A DNA stretch of 64,000 bases from Pseudomonas sp. PH1b (GCF_000633395.1 NZ_AYMU01000012.1:171049-235048); one strand, 5' to 3'; shown: positions 1-9,672, counted from the stretch's first letter. The notes: generated by a model from the sequence alone, not told the origin. Made by a program: numbers and translations.

Positions 1-21
1 CAGTGATCCTTGAGGCAGATA

Positions 22-98
22 TGGCGCAGCGGACGGGACTCGAACCCGCGACCCCCGGCGTGACAGGCCGGTATTCTAACCTACTGAACTACCGCTGC
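22..98 (-). tRNA. tRNA-Asp (GTC)
   Basis: A 77-base cloverleaf on the minus strand with an encoded CCA end, anticodon GTC and matching acceptor ends GCAGCGG/CCGCTGC. It is one of two nearly identical tRNA-Asp copies. This copy has AGTAGGTTAG in the D arm, where the copy at 200-276 has AGTCGGTTAG. The tRNAs at 22-411 are probably one transcript, read Val-Asp-Asp. Confidence 0.97.
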
Positions 99-199
99 GT
101 ATCGCTTGGACTTGCGTCCATGTGAACCTTTTGAATTGTCCGACTGATCAGCCTAGAGGCTTTTCAATCTCAAACCAGGCAAGCCTGATCTGGAAAATA

Positions 200-276
200 T
201 GGCGCAGCGGACGGGACTCGAACCCGCGACCCCCGGCGTGACAGGCCGGTATTCTAACCGACTGAACTACCGCTGC
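200..276 (-). tRNA. tRNA-Asp (GTC)
   Basis: Second tRNA-Asp copy, 77 bases, encoded CCA, anticodon GTC, with the usual AGTCGGTTAG D arm. It lies between tRNA-Val and the other tRNA-Asp on the same strand. Confidence 0.98.
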
Positions 277-335
277 GCGTCGGTTGGATGCTTCTGTGGA
301 AGCTTCCACCTTTCTTGCGAAAGGTACTCAGGAAG

Positions 336-411
336 TGGTGGGTGATGACGGGATCGAACCGCCGACATTCTGCTTGTAAGGCAGACGCTCTCCCGGCTGA
401 GCTAATCACCC
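336..411 (-). tRNA. tRNA-Val (TAC)
   Basis: A 76-base cloverleaf on the minus strand with acceptor GGGTGAT, anticodon TAC, T arm GGTTCGATC and encoded CCA. It is the first tRNA of the Val-Asp-Asp group in transcription order. Confidence 0.98.
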
Positions 412-586
412 TTTGCTTCGTTGAGGCCGCGAAATTTACGCAGGTATCGAAGCTAAGTCAATAGCAGGGTTGAAGTTTTTTTCAAAAACAGCGGTAAACC
501 CCACGCTTCAGACCAGCAGCAAACACAACCACGTCATCAGGCCTTTCCCTGTCGCTCGAAGCCTGAAGCGTGAAGCTCGCCACACC

Positions 587-1363
587 TTAGCCCTGATAAA
601 TCATTTTCCTGGTCATGCCGCCGTCCACCACGAATTCCTGGCCGGTGACAAAACCCGAATTGCGCGACAGCAGCCAGGCCACCATCGACGCCACATCCTC
701 CACCGTCCCCACCCGCCCCGCAGGATGCTGGGTATGGTCGGCATCAGACAGAGGCTCGGCACGGCGCGCTGCAGGGTCACGGGCATCGATCCATCCAGGG
801 CTGACCGCATTGACCCGGACCTCCGGGCCCAGGCTGATCGCCAGGGCGTGAGTAAGGGAGAGTAAACCACCCTTGCTCGCCGCATAGGCCTCACTGTCGG
901 GTTCCGATTGCCGGGCACGGGTGGACGCCAGATTGACGATCGAGCCGCCATGGGCCCGCAGGTAGGGTGCACAATGCTTGGCCAGCAGCATGGGGCCACT
1001 CAGGTTCACGGCCAGCACCCGATTCCAGTACGCCAGATCCAGGCTTTCCAGGGTGATGTTGTGCGGCTCGGCCATAGCAGCGTTGCACACCAGGCCGTCG
1101 AGACGCCCGAACTGCCCCAGCACCTCGGCAATACCTCGAGCCACCTGTTCTTCATCCGCCACATCCATGGTGATGAACCAGGCGCTGTCACCCAACGCCT
1201 TGGCCACCTTGGAGCCCCGCTGCCGATCCAGATCAGCCAGGACCACCTGCCAGCCTTCACTGATCAGCCAGGCCGCGATACCAAGGCCAATTCCCCGCGC
1301 CGCGCCAGTAACCAGCGCGACACGACCGATGCCAGCCACCTGAGGTGCGGACAACTCGATCAC
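587..1363 (-). CDS. SDR-family NAD(P)-dependent oxidoreductase
   Basis: Classical short-chain dehydrogenase/reductase of 258 residues, the normal family length. The nucleotide-binding TGAARGIG motif is near residues 19-26, a CNAA variant of NNAG follows, then a catalytic Ser in the NLAST stretch and the YAASK active-site Tyr/Lys near residue 160. The C-terminal region (GRVGTVEDVA, then TGQEFVVDGG) is FabG-like. The substrate cannot be read from the sequence. The start is a GTG that overlaps the metZ stop (GTGA), so the gene is almost certainly translated coupled to metZ. A link to sulfur amino acid metabolism is inference from position only. Confidence 0.9.
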   Translation of the reverse strand: MIELSAPQVAGIGRVALVTGAARGIGLGIAAWLISEGWQVVLADLDRQRGSKVAKALGDSAWFITMDVADEEQVARGIAEVLGQFGRLDGLVCNAAMAEPHNITLESLDLAYWNRVLAVNLSGPMLLAKHCAPYLRAHGGSIVNLASTRARQSEPDSEAYAASKGGLLSLTHALAISLGPEVRVNAVSPGWIDARDPAARRAEPLSDADHTQHPAGRVGTVEDVASMVAWLLSRNSGFVTGQEFVVDGGMTRKMIYQG

Positions 1364-2571
1364 AAGGCTGCCAACCCGCGGGCCAGGTCGGCCTGCAGGT
1401 CAGCCACATCCTCAAGCCCCACGGCGATACGGATCAGGCTGTCGCGAATACCCGCCGCTTCACGTTCCTGGGGTGCGAGGCGTCCATGGGAAGTGGTGCT
1501 CGGGTGGGTGATGGTGGTCTTGCTGTCACCCAGGTTGGCGGTAATCGAAATCAGGCGAGTGGCATCGATAAAGCGCCAGGCCCCCTCCTTGCCTCCCTTG
1601 ACCTCGAAACTCACCACCGCGCCAAAGCCACGCTGCTGGCGCTTGGCCAACTCGTGCTGCGGGTGGCTGGCCAGGCCGGCGTAGTGCACCTTCTCGACTC
1701 CGTCCTGCCGCTCCAGCCACTCGGCCAGGGCCAAGGCATTGGAGCAATGGGCGCGCATCCGCAGGTTCAGGGTTTCCAGGCCCTTGAGGAAAATCCAGGC
1801 ATTGAACGGACTCAGGGTCGGCCCCGCGGTACGCAGGAACCCCACCACTTCCTTCATCTGCTCGCTGCGCCCCGCCACCACGCCGCCCATGCAACGACCC
1901 TGGCCGTCGATGAACTTGGTTGCCGAGTGCAGCACCACGTCTGCCCCCAGCTTCAGCGGCTGCTGCAAGGCCGGCGTGCAAAAACAGTTGTCGACTACCA
2001 GCATTGCGCCCTTGGCGTGGGCCACCTCGGCCAGCGCGGCGATATCCACTAACTCAGCCAGGGGATTGGACGGCGACTCGACGAACAGCAGCTTGGTATT
2101 GCCCTTGATTGCCGCATCCCAGCCGGAGAGATCCGCCAGGGGGACATAATCGACTTCCACACCAAAACGCTTGAAGTACTTCTCGAACAGACTGATGGTC
2201 GAACCGAACACGCTGCGCGACACCAGCACATGATCACCCGCACTGCACAAGCTCATGACCACCGACAGAATCGCTGCCATGCCGGTGGCCGTGGCCACCG
2301 CCTGCTCCGCACCTTCCAGCGCCGCGATACGCTCCTCGAAAGAGCGCACGGTCGGGTTGGTGTAACGGGAATAGACATTGCCCGGCACTTCGCCAGCGAA
2401 CCGTGCGGCCGCATCGGCGGCCGTGCGGAACACATAGCTGGAGGTGAAGAACATCGGATCACCGTGCTCACCTTCCGGCGAACGGTGCTGGCCGGCGCGC
2501 ACCGCCAGGGTATCGAACGCTACGCCTTCAAGGTCGCTGTCCAGCCGACCGGCATCCCAATCCTGACTCAT
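1360..2571 (-). CDS. metZ: O-succinylhomoserine sulfhydrylase
   Basis: PLP-dependent enzyme of the Cys/Met-metabolism family, 403 residues, which in Pseudomonas makes homocysteine directly from O-succinylhomoserine and sulfide. The PLP Lys lies in SATKFIDGQGR, with the preceding VVDNCFCTPALQQP stretch typical of the fold and the YSRYTNPT motif near residue 70. A good AGGAG site precedes the ATG. It lies downstream of purF in the conserved Pseudomonas order, and its stop overlaps the SDR start. Distinguishing it from MetB or MetC rests on overall sequence character and synteny. Confidence 0.93.
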   Translation of the reverse strand: MSQDWDAGRLDSDLEGVAFDTLAVRAGQHRSPEGEHGDPMFFTSSYVFRTAADAAARFAGEVPGNVYSRYTNPTVRSFEERIAALEGAEQAVATATGMAAILSVVMSLCSAGDHVLVSRSVFGSTISLFEKYFKRFGVEVDYVPLADLSGWDAAIKGNTKLLFVESPSNPLAELVDIAALAEVAHAKGAMLVVDNCFCTPALQQPLKLGADVVLHSATKFIDGQGRCMGGVVAGRSEQMKEVVGFLRTAGPTLSPFNAWIFLKGLETLNLRMRAHCSNALALAEWLERQDGVEKVHYAGLASHPQHELAKRQQRGFGAVVSFEVKGGKEGAWRFIDATRLISITANLGDSKTTITHPSTTSHGRLAPQEREAAGIRDSLIRIAVGLEDVADLQADLARGLAAL

Positions 2572-2607
2572 GCCGCCTACTCCTAATGTCTTCTTGAATG
2601 CTCTGAA

Positions 2608-4113
2608 TCAGTTGTTGTACAGATCGATGATGGCGCTGACCGCCTGGGTCTTGACCTTGGACGCGTCGTTACGGGCGTTCTCGATCTTGTTCAGATAGGC
2701 CTCGTCGACGTCGCCGGTGACGTACTTGCCATCGAACACGGCGCAATCGAAATGCTCGATCTTGATCTTGCCGCCACCGACCGCCTCGATCAGGTCAGGC
2801 AGGTCCTGGTAGATCAGCCAATCGGCACCGATCAGGTCGGCCACATCCTGGGTCGAACGATTGTGGGCAATCAGCTCGTGAGCACTCGGCATGTCGATGC
2901 CGTACACGTTTGGATAACGCACGGCCGGCGCTGCGGAACAGAAGTAGACGTTTTTCGCACCGGCTTCACGGGCCATCTGAATGATCTGCTTGCAAGTGGT
3001 GCCACGCACGATGGAGTCATCCACCAGCATCACGTTCTTGCCGCGGAACTCCAGCTCAATGGCGTTGAGCTTCTGGCGCACGGATTTTTTCCGTGCAGCC
3101 TGGCCCGGCATGATGAAGGTCCGGCCGATGTAGCGGTTCTTCACGAAGCCTTCGCGGAACTTGACTCCCAGGTGGTTGGCCAGCTCCAGGGCAGCGGTGC
3201 GGCTGGTGTCCGGGATCGGGATCACCACATCGATATCGTGCTCGGGACGCTCGCGTAGGATTTTCTCCGCCAGCTTCTCACCCATGCGCAGCCGGGCCTT
3301 GTAGACCGATACACCGTCGATGATCGAATCGGGACGCGCCAGGTACACGTGCTCGAAGATGCACGGAGTGAGCTGCGGATCGTTCGCGCACTGACGGGTA
3401 TACAGCTTGCCCTCTTCAGTGATGTAGACCGCCTCGCCCGGGGCCAGGTCGCGGATCAGGGTGAAACCCAGCACGTCCAGGGACACGCTTTCCGAGGCGA
3501 TCATGTACTCCACGCCCTCGTCGGTATGGCGCTGGCCGAACACAATCGGACGGATGCCATGAGGATCCCGGAACCCCACGATGCCGTAGCCGGTGATCAT
3601 CGCCACCACCGCATAGCCGCCTACACAACGGTTGTGCACGTCGGTTACCGCGGCGAACACGTCTTCTTCGGTAGGCTGCAGCTTGCCGCGCTGGGCCAGC
3701 TCGTGGGCGAACACGTTGAGCAGCACTTCAGAGTCGGAGTTGGTGTTGACGTGGCGCAGGTCAGACTCGTAGATCTCCTTGGCCAACTGCTCGACATTGG
3801 TCAGGTTGCCGTTGTGCGCCAGGGTGATGCCATACGGTGAGTTGACGTAGAACGGCTGGGCCTCGGCCGAGGTCGAGCTGCCCGCGGTTGGATAGCGGAC
3901 ATGACCGATGCCCATGTGACCGACCAGGCGCTGCATGTGGCGCTGCTGGAACACATCACGGACCAGGCCATTATCCTTGCGCAGGAATAACCGGCCATCA
4001 TGGCTGGTCACGATACCGGCAGCGTCCTGGCCGCGGTGCTGGAGGACGGTTAGCGCGTCATACAGCGCCTGATTGACGTTCGACTTACCGACGATACCGA
4101 CGATGCCACACAT
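2608..4113 (-). CDS. purF: Amidophosphoribosyltransferase
   Basis: Catalyses the first committed step of de novo purine synthesis, PRPP plus glutamine to phosphoribosylamine. I start at the ATG encoding MCGIVGIVG because the Cys after the initiator Met must become the N-terminal glutaminase nucleophile. A start three codons upstream would bury it. The N-terminal Ntn-hydrolase domain (HNGNLTN, RDPHGIRP) is followed by the phosphoribosyltransferase domain with the PRPP loop VMLVDDSIVRGTT near residues 360-372. The length of 501 residues is normal. cvpA lies just upstream on the same strand. Confidence 0.97.
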   Translation of the reverse strand: MCGIVGIVGKSNVNQALYDALTVLQHRGQDAAGIVTSHDGRLFLRKDNGLVRDVFQQRHMQRLVGHMGIGHVRYPTAGSSTSAEAQPFYVNSPYGITLAHNGNLTNVEQLAKEIYESDLRHVNTNSDSEVLLNVFAHELAQRGKLQPTEEDVFAAVTDVHNRCVGGYAVVAMITGYGIVGFRDPHGIRPIVFGQRHTDEGVEYMIASESVSLDVLGFTLIRDLAPGEAVYITEEGKLYTRQCANDPQLTPCIFEHVYLARPDSIIDGVSVYKARLRMGEKLAEKILRERPEHDIDVVIPIPDTSRTAALELANHLGVKFREGFVKNRYIGRTFIMPGQAARKKSVRQKLNAIELEFRGKNVMLVDDSIVRGTTCKQIIQMAREAGAKNVYFCSAAPAVRYPNVYGIDMPSAHELIAHNRSTQDVADLIGADWLIYQDLPDLIEAVGGGKIKIEHFDCAVFDGKYVTGDVDEAYLNKIENARNDASKVKTQAVSAIIDLYNN

Positions 4114-4154
4114 GCGACGCAACCCCTACTTAATGAAACTGAACTGAACCCATC

Positions 4155-4712
4155 TTACTGAGGCGTTTTGGCCGGTAAGAGGTGCTCCTTGAACGGTATA
4201 TCAGCGGGTACGCTGATACCGCTGGCCAGCCACTGACTGCTCCACCCCAGAATGAGGTTCTTGGACCAGTCTGCAACCAATAGAAATTGTGGCACCAGTC
4301 GCGACTGTTGCCACCAGGAATCCTGCTGTACCGGCCCCAGGCTCAGAAGCCCGACCGCCACGACCACCAGCAACGCGCCACGCGCCGCGCCGAAGGCCAT
4401 GCCGAGGAATCGATCGGTTCCGGAGAGGCCGGTGACGCGAATCAATTCGCCGATGAGATAGTTGACCATTGCCCCCACCAGCAAGGTGGCGACAAACATG
4501 ATTGCGCAGCCCGCGATCACGCGAGCCGAAGGAGTTTCGATATAACCGCCGAGGTACTCGGACAGTGAGCCACCAAACATCCAGGCAACGACTCCTGCGA
4601 TGATCCAGGTAAGCAACGACAAGGCTTCTTTGACGAAACCGCGGCTCAAGCTGATCAAAGCGGAGATGGCGATTATTGCAACGATCGCCCAGTCAACCCA
4701 GGTAAATGGCAC
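4155..4712 (-). CDS. cvpA: CvpA family inner-membrane protein
   Basis: A 185-residue protein with four hydrophobic segments (about residues 5-25, 32-50, 65-90 and 100-125) and the CvpA-type N-terminus WVDWAIVAIIAISALISLSR. CvpA was named for its role in colicin V production in E. coli and is usually found, as here, directly upstream of purF. Its biochemical function is not established. There is a 41-base gap to purF, so co-transcription is likely. Confidence 0.93.
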   Translation of the reverse strand: MPFTWVDWAIVAIIAISALISLSRGFVKEALSLLTWIIAGVVAWMFGGSLSEYLGGYIETPSARVIAGCAIMFVATLLVGAMVNYLIGELIRVTGLSGTDRFLGMAFGAARGALLVVVAVGLLSLGPVQQDSWWQQSRLVPQFLLVADWSKNLILGWSSQWLASGISVPADIPFKEHLLPAKTPQ

Positions 4713-4810
4713 AGTGCAGCCTACAGACGGATAAGGCGGCGCATTTTAACAGAGCGCTTGGCTGTCGGTAAGCTGCGATTCACTGTGCTTTTAAAATCAG
4801 CCAGATAGCT

Positions 4811-5458
4811 TCAGCCACGCTCTGGCTGGAAGCGCACCACGAAGCCCTTGAGGTTCTGCTGACGCCCCAAAAGGTCACGCAGGCGATCTGCCTCGGCACG
4901 CTCGATCAACGGGCCGACAAACACTCGATTCTTACCTTCGGCCGAACGGATATAGGCGTTATAACCCTGGCTGCGCAGGGTTTTCTGCAGGTTTTCCGCA
5001 CTTTCACGACTCGACAGGCTGGCCAATTGCACCGACCAGCTGACGGACAGGCCATTGGCATCTACCCGGCTCTGGGTCGTATCGGGCTTGGCCACGGCCA
5101 CCGGCTGAGGTGGCGCCGGAACAGGTTTCGGCGCCGGCGTCGGCTTGCTCGCCACAACGGGCGCCGCAGCGGCCACTGGCGCGCTTGGAGCAATCGGCAT
5201 CGAAGGCGCCGACTGCTGAACCACTGGCTCATCGGCCGGCACCGAGCCTTCAGGCAACGCCTGAGGCTCGGGCACCACCACCGGCTCGACCTGAACCTGG
5301 GGCATCACCGAAGCCTGAGGCGCCGGCGGTGCTTCGACCGTAACACGGCGCTGCTCGTCCTCTCGCGAGAACAGCATCGGCAGAAAGATCACCGCCAACG
5401 CCACCAACACCAGAGCCCCCACCATTCGCTGCTTGTAGACGTTATCCAACATAGCCAT
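4811..5458 (-). CDS. SPOR-domain cell-division protein (DedD-like)
   Basis: A bitopic inner-membrane protein of 215 residues. A short cytoplasmic N-terminus is followed by a TM helix (VGALVLVALAVIFLPMLF, about residues 14-31), a long Pro/Ala/Val-rich periplasmic linker, and a C-terminal SPOR domain (about 140-212) that would bind denuded septal peptidoglycan. I chose the ATG of MAMLDNVYKQ because GGAGG lies nine bases upstream. Longer readings would run inside folC. The start overlaps the 3' end of folC by 17 bases, so translation is coupled. dedD is the E. coli gene at this position; the symbol is left blank because Pseudomonas names vary. Confidence 0.88.
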   Translation of the reverse strand: MAMLDNVYKQRMVGALVLVALAVIFLPMLFSREDEQRRVTVEAPPAPQASVMPQVQVEPVVVPEPQALPEGSVPADEPVVQQSAPSMPIAPSAPVAAAAPVVASKPTPAPKPVPAPPQPVAVAKPDTTQSRVDANGLSVSWSVQLASLSSRESAENLQKTLRSQGYNAYIRSAEGKNRVFVGPLIERAEADRLRDLLGRQQNLKGFVVRFQPERG

Positions 5459-6749
5459 GTGCAGCTTCCTCCGTGGAGCGCCGGGCGAGCCACTCGAGCG
5501 CCTCGGCAACACAATAAAAAGACCCGAACAGCAGGATTTCGTCATCGGCATCCGCTTGCGCACACTGCCCTTCCAACGCTGCCGCCACACTGGCATAGGA
5601 CGTTACTGGCGCCCCCAGGTTCTCCAGCGCCGCTTGCAGATCCTCGACCGGGCGTGCCCGCGGCGAATCCAGAGGTGCCACCGCCCAGTGCTGGACAGCC
5701 GCCTGCAGGCAGCCAATCACACCAGGAAGATCCTTGTCCGCCAGCAAACCGAACACCGCCAGGCGCCTGCCCACCACCGGACGACGCGCCAGGCGCTCGG
5801 CCAGATACTGCGCCGCATGGGGGTTATGACCAACATCCAGCAACAGGTTCAGGCGCTTGCCATGCCAATCGATCTGTCGACGATCCAGTCGACCGGTTAC
5901 CCGGGTCTGCTGCAAGGCTGCCGCGATCTGCCCAGGCTGCCAAGGCAAGCCCATGAGCAGGTAGGCCTGCAAGGCCAGCGCGGCGTTTTCCATCGGCAGA
6001 TCGAGCAGCGGCAGCCCTCTCAGTTCGACCTGGTTGCCCTGGGCATCAAGACCGCGCCACTGCCAATGCTGCTCAGTCAGGCCCAGGTCGAAATCCCGCC
6101 CGCGGAGAAAGAACGGACAGCCCAGTTCCCGCGCCTTGTCCAGCAACGGCTGCGGCGGATTCAGATCGCCACAGAGTGCCGGCGCGCCAGGACGGAAGAT
6201 CCCGGCCTTCTCGAAGGCCACGGACTCACGAGAATCACCCAGGTATTCGATATGGTCGACGCCAATGCTGGTGACCAATGCCAGGTCGGCATCCACCAGA
6301 TTGACCGTATCCAGGCGACCGCCCAGGCCGACTTCCAGGACCACGGCATCCAGTGCCGACTGCTGAAACAGCCAGAACGCAGCCAGTGTCCCCATCTCGA
6401 AGTAGGTCAGGGTAATGTCACCGCGCCCCGCCTCGACCGCCGCAAAGGCCTCGCACAACTGCTGGTCAGTGGCTTCCTCGCCATTGACCTGCACCCGCTC
6501 GTTGTAACGCAGCAGGTGCGGAGAGCTGTAGACACCGACCTTCAGGCCCTGGGAGCGCAGCAAGGACGCGACAAAGGCACAGGTGGAACCCTTGCCGTTG
6601 GTCCCCGTGACCGTGACGACCCGGGGCGCCGGTTTGCCCAGCCCCATCTGGGACGCTACCTGTTGCGAGCGCGCCAGCCCCATGTCGATGGCCGAAGGGT
6701 GCAACTGCTCGAGATAGGCGAGCCATTCGCCCAGGGTACGTTCGGTCAT
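5442..6749 (-). CDS. folC: Folylpolyglutamate synthase / dihydrofolate synthase
   Basis: ATP-dependent Mur-ligase-family enzyme of 435 residues that adds Glu to dihydropteroate and to folates. The P-loop TGTNGKGSTCAF is near residues 48-59, the second conserved ITLTYFEMGTLAAF segment follows, and the C-terminal domain has LLDVGHNPHAA. The start ATG overlaps the accD stop (ATGA) and the 3' end overlaps the SPOR gene, giving a tightly coupled accD-folC-SPOR unit as in other gammaproteobacteria. Confidence 0.97.
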   Translation of the reverse strand: MTERTLGEWLAYLEQLHPSAIDMGLARSQQVASQMGLGKPAPRVVTVTGTNGKGSTCAFVASLLRSQGLKVGVYSSPHLLRYNERVQVNGEEATDQQLCEAFAAVEAGRGDITLTYFEMGTLAAFWLFQQSALDAVVLEVGLGGRLDTVNLVDADLALVTSIGVDHIEYLGDSRESVAFEKAGIFRPGAPALCGDLNPPQPLLDKARELGCPFFLRGRDFDLGLTEQHWQWRGLDAQGNQVELRGLPLLDLPMENAALALQAYLLMGLPWQPGQIAAALQQTRVTGRLDRRQIDWHGKRLNLLLDVGHNPHAAQYLAERLARRPVVGRRLAVFGLLADKDLPGVIGCLQAAVQHWAVAPLDSPRARPVEDLQAALENLGAPVTSYASVAAALEGQCAQADADDEILLFGSFYCVAEALEWLARRSTEEAAHGYVG

Positions 6750-7666
6750 AGGTTTGCAGGAATCGGCGGAACCACGATCGGCTCGACAGGTGCAGCCACG
6801 AACTCCGGCGTCGGCAGGCCCATGAGCTGAGCCAGCAGGTTACCCAAGCGCGGACGCAGTTCCTGACGGGAAATAATCATGTCGATCGCACCGTGCTCCA
6901 GCAGGAACTCGCTGCGCTGGAAACCTTCCGGCAGCTTTTCCCGCACGGTCTGCTCGATCACGCGAGGGCCGGCGAAGCCAACCAGGGCCTTGGGCTCGGC
7001 AACGATCACATCACCCAGCATCGCCAGGCTGGCGGAAACACCACCATAGACCGGGTCGGTCAACACGGAGATGAACGGAATGCCCTCTTCACGCAGGCGC
7101 GCCAGCACCGCGGAGGTCTTGGCCATCTGCATCAGGGAAATCAGTGCCTCCTGCATCCGCGCACCACCGGATGCGGAGAAGCAGATCATCGGGCAGCGGT
7201 TTTCCAGGGCATAGTTGGCCGCACGCACGAAACGCTCACCGACGATGGCGCCCATGGAACCGCCCATGAAGGAGAATTCGAAAGCCGAGACCACCACCGG
7301 CATGCCCAGCAGGGTGCCGCTCATGGAGATCAGCGCATCTTTCTCGCCGGTCTGCTTCTGCGCCGCGGTCAGGCGGTCCTTGTACTTCTTGCCGTCGCGA
7401 AACTTCAGGCGATCCACGGGCTCCAGGTCGGCCCCCAGCTCATCGCGGCCCTCGGCGTCGAGGAAGATATCGATACGCGCGCGTGCGCCGATCCGCATGT
7501 GATGGTTGCACTTGGGGCAAACATCCAGGGTCTTTTCCAATTCTGGGCGATAGAGCACCGCCTCACAGGATGGGCACTTGTGCCAAAGACCTTCGGGCAC
7601 CGAGCTTTTCTTCACCTCGGAACGCATGATCGAAGGGATCAGTTTGTCTACCAACCAGTTGCTCAT
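6746..7666 (-). CDS. accD: Acetyl-CoA carboxylase carboxyltransferase subunit beta
   Basis: Zinc-binding beta subunit of the carboxyltransferase that makes malonyl-CoA with AccA. The 306-residue protein has the four-Cys zinc ribbon CPSC...CPKC (about residues 31-53) and then the crotonase-fold carboxyltransferase domain with FMGGSMGAIVGER and ISVLTDPVYGGVSAS. The C-terminus is Pro/Val-rich. Its stop overlaps the folC start. It is separated from trpF by about 258 bases in which I see no gene. Confidence 0.97.
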   Translation of the reverse strand: MSNWLVDKLIPSIMRSEVKKSSVPEGLWHKCPSCEAVLYRPELEKTLDVCPKCNHHMRIGARARIDIFLDAEGRDELGADLEPVDRLKFRDGKKYKDRLTAAQKQTGEKDALISMSGTLLGMPVVVSAFEFSFMGGSMGAIVGERFVRAANYALENRCPMICFSASGGARMQEALISLMQMAKTSAVLARLREEGIPFISVLTDPVYGGVSASLAMLGDVIVAEPKALVGFAGPRVIEQTVREKLPEGFQRSEFLLEHGAIDMIISRQELRPRLGNLLAQLMGLPTPEFVAAPVEPIVVPPIPANL

Positions 7667-7924
7667 GCTTTCTTTCTCCAGTACCGGCGACCCGAACGCT
7701 TTGGTTCGCAGCCCCGTGTATGCCCTTGAGCTAAATTCATGTGTGCGGCGATGATCGATTCGCTACCGCGGTCAGCACCCGGCTCGACCTGCCTGCAGCG
7801 AACCTTTCCTCAGCCATCCCGGCACCCGCAATAGAGCGGTTGCCACTCGATTCCAACCCCGCCTGAAGGCGGCGCCTGCCTGTTTTGTACAGTGGTGTTA
7901 TGGACGGCGGCAGACTGCCAGCCG

Positions 7925-8557
7925 TCACATCGACTCACTGCCGCGACGCACGGCCTGCATAAATGCATGAATCTTCGCCTGATCCTTGATGCCCTTGCTT
8001 TGTTCCACGCCACCGCTGACGTCCACGGCATAAGGACGAACCTGGGCGATGGCCTCACCGACGTTTTCCGCCGACAGGCCACCGGCGAGAATCAGCGGCT
8101 TGCTAACCTCCCGAGGAATCAGGGACCAGTCAAAGGTCTCGCCGGTTCCGCCCGGCACACCTTCGACGTAGGCATCCAGCAGAATCCCGCTGGCCCGAGG
8201 GTGCGCCAGGCAGGCCGCGGCGATATCGTCCCCGGCCTTGACCCGCAAGGCCTTGATATAGGGCCGGTGATAGCCTTCGCAGTCAGCCGCCGACTCATCA
8301 CCGTGAAACTGCAGGAGGTCCAGCGGCACCGCATCGAGTATCTCCCCCAACTCGCAGCGACTGGCATTGACGAACAGGCCCACGGTGGTCACGAACGGCG
8401 GCAAGGCGGCAATGATCGCCCGCGCCTGCTGCACCGTTACCGCCCGCGGGCTCTTGGCGTAGAACACCAGGCCGATGGCGTCAGCCCCCGCCGCCACTGC
8501 CGCCAACGCATCTTCTATGCGGGTAATCCCGCAAATCTTGCTGCGAACAGCTGGCAT
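7925..8557 (-). CDS. trpF: Phosphoribosylanthranilate isomerase
   Basis: Third step of tryptophan synthesis, an Amadori rearrangement in a TIM barrel. The 210-residue protein has the N-terminal RSKICGITRIEDA with the catalytic Cys near residue 9, the loop DAIGLVFYAKSPRAVT, the conserved LLDAYVEG, the catalytic Asp in YAVDVSGGVE, and the phosphate-binding ILAGGLSAENV. As in other pseudomonads it is apart from trpB/trpA and lies between truA and accD. Confidence 0.97.
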   Translation of the reverse strand: MPAVRSKICGITRIEDALAAVAAGADAIGLVFYAKSPRAVTVQQARAIIAALPPFVTTVGLFVNASRCELGEILDAVPLDLLQFHGDESAADCEGYHRPYIKALRVKAGDDIAAACLAHPRASGILLDAYVEGVPGGTGETFDWSLIPREVSKPLILAGGLSAENVGEAIAQVRPYAVDVSGGVEQSKGIKDQAKIHAFMQAVRRGSESM

Positions 8558-8620
8558 GTCGTTTGAACCTCAGGGGTAAATCCGGAAAGTCCCGGATGGT
8601 AGCAAATGCTTTTCCGGGCG

Positions 8621-9445
8621 TCAGCCGTCAAGTTCCGAGAATCCACTGAGGAAATGTGGCCCGATGTATCGCTCGGGCAACTGGAACTCATCGTTGTATT
8701 CGACCTTGACCAGGTACAGGCCGAAAGGATGGGCCGTCACCCCACCGGTACGGCGAATGCGGCTCTCCAGCACCTCCCGCGCCCACTCCACCGGGCGCTC
8801 GCCGGCACCGATGGTCATCAATACACCGGCGATATTGCGCACCATGTGATGAAGGAAGGCACTGGCACGAATATCCAGGACGATCATCTTGCCGTGCCGG
8901 GTGACCCGCAGGTGATGAAGCTCCTTGATCGGCGACTTGGCCTGGCACTGCCCCGCCCGGAACGCACTGAAATCATGGGTACCGACCAGAAACGCAGCCG
9001 CCTGGGCCATCCGCTCGACGTCCAGCGGCCGATGGTTCCAGGTGATTTCTTCGTTGAGATGGGCCGGGCGGATCTGATCGTTATAGATCACATAGCGGTA
9101 GCGCCGGGCAATCGCCTTGAACCGCGCATGAAAATGCGCCGGCATCTCCTGGGCCCAGCTGACGCTGATGTCATGGGGCAGGTTAATGTTGGCGCCCATG
9201 ACCCAGGCCTTCGCCGAGCGCACGGCCTGGGTATCGAAATGCACCACCTGACCACAGGCATGCACACCGGCATCGGTGCGCCCGGCACAAGAAAGCAGTA
9301 CCGGAGAGTCCGCCACTCTGGACAGGGCCTTCTCCAGGGTTTCCTGGACACTGGGCACGCCAGACGCCTGGCGCTGCCAGCCGCGATAGCGCGAACCCTT
9401 GTATTCAACACCCAGAGCGATTCGGGAAAAGCCTGCGGCCGCCAT
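8621..9445 (-). CDS. truA: tRNA pseudouridine(38-40) synthase
   Basis: Makes pseudouridine at positions 38-40 of the anticodon stem-loop. The protein has RIALGVEYKGSRYRGWQRQ near the N-terminus and the catalytic Asp in CAGRTDAGVHACGQVVHF. I start at the ATG encoding MAAAGFSRIAL, giving 274 residues. An ATG 57 bases upstream is in frame but would lie almost at the predicted transcription start (TATAAT at 9511-9516), so it is unlikely. Confidence 0.93.
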   Translation of the reverse strand: MAAAGFSRIALGVEYKGSRYRGWQRQASGVPSVQETLEKALSRVADSPVLLSCAGRTDAGVHACGQVVHFDTQAVRSAKAWVMGANINLPHDISVSWAQEMPAHFHARFKAIARRYRYVIYNDQIRPAHLNEEITWNHRPLDVERMAQAAAFLVGTHDFSAFRAGQCQAKSPIKELHHLRVTRHGKMIVLDIRASAFLHHMVRNIAGVLMTIGAGERPVEWAREVLESRIRRTGGVTAHPFGLYLVKVEYNDEFQLPERYIGPHFLSGFSELDG

Positions 9446-9510
9446 TTCGGCGGCCGCGTTATCTATATTTGCCAAGAACTTACAGCCTGCTGATATGCGC
9501 AAAGGCGCCC

Positions 9511-9516
9511 ATTATA
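9511..9516 (-). promoter_or_regulatory. Probable -10 element of the truA promoter
   Basis: A perfect TATAAT on the minus strand about 65-70 bases upstream of the chosen truA start. No strong -35 is obvious. It would give a transcription start near 9504. Confidence 0.45.
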
Positions 9517-9672
9517 AGGCCGTCGGAAACAGACGCCATGCACTGCCGAGCTTTAGTTGCCGATTACCCCCCAAGACAGCCGGGCCACAGGAAGATTGCA
9601 TGACCTTCAGGCAATCGCTATATAGAAAAATATATATCGAAAACAACAAAGCACCTGATCGAGAATCGACGA

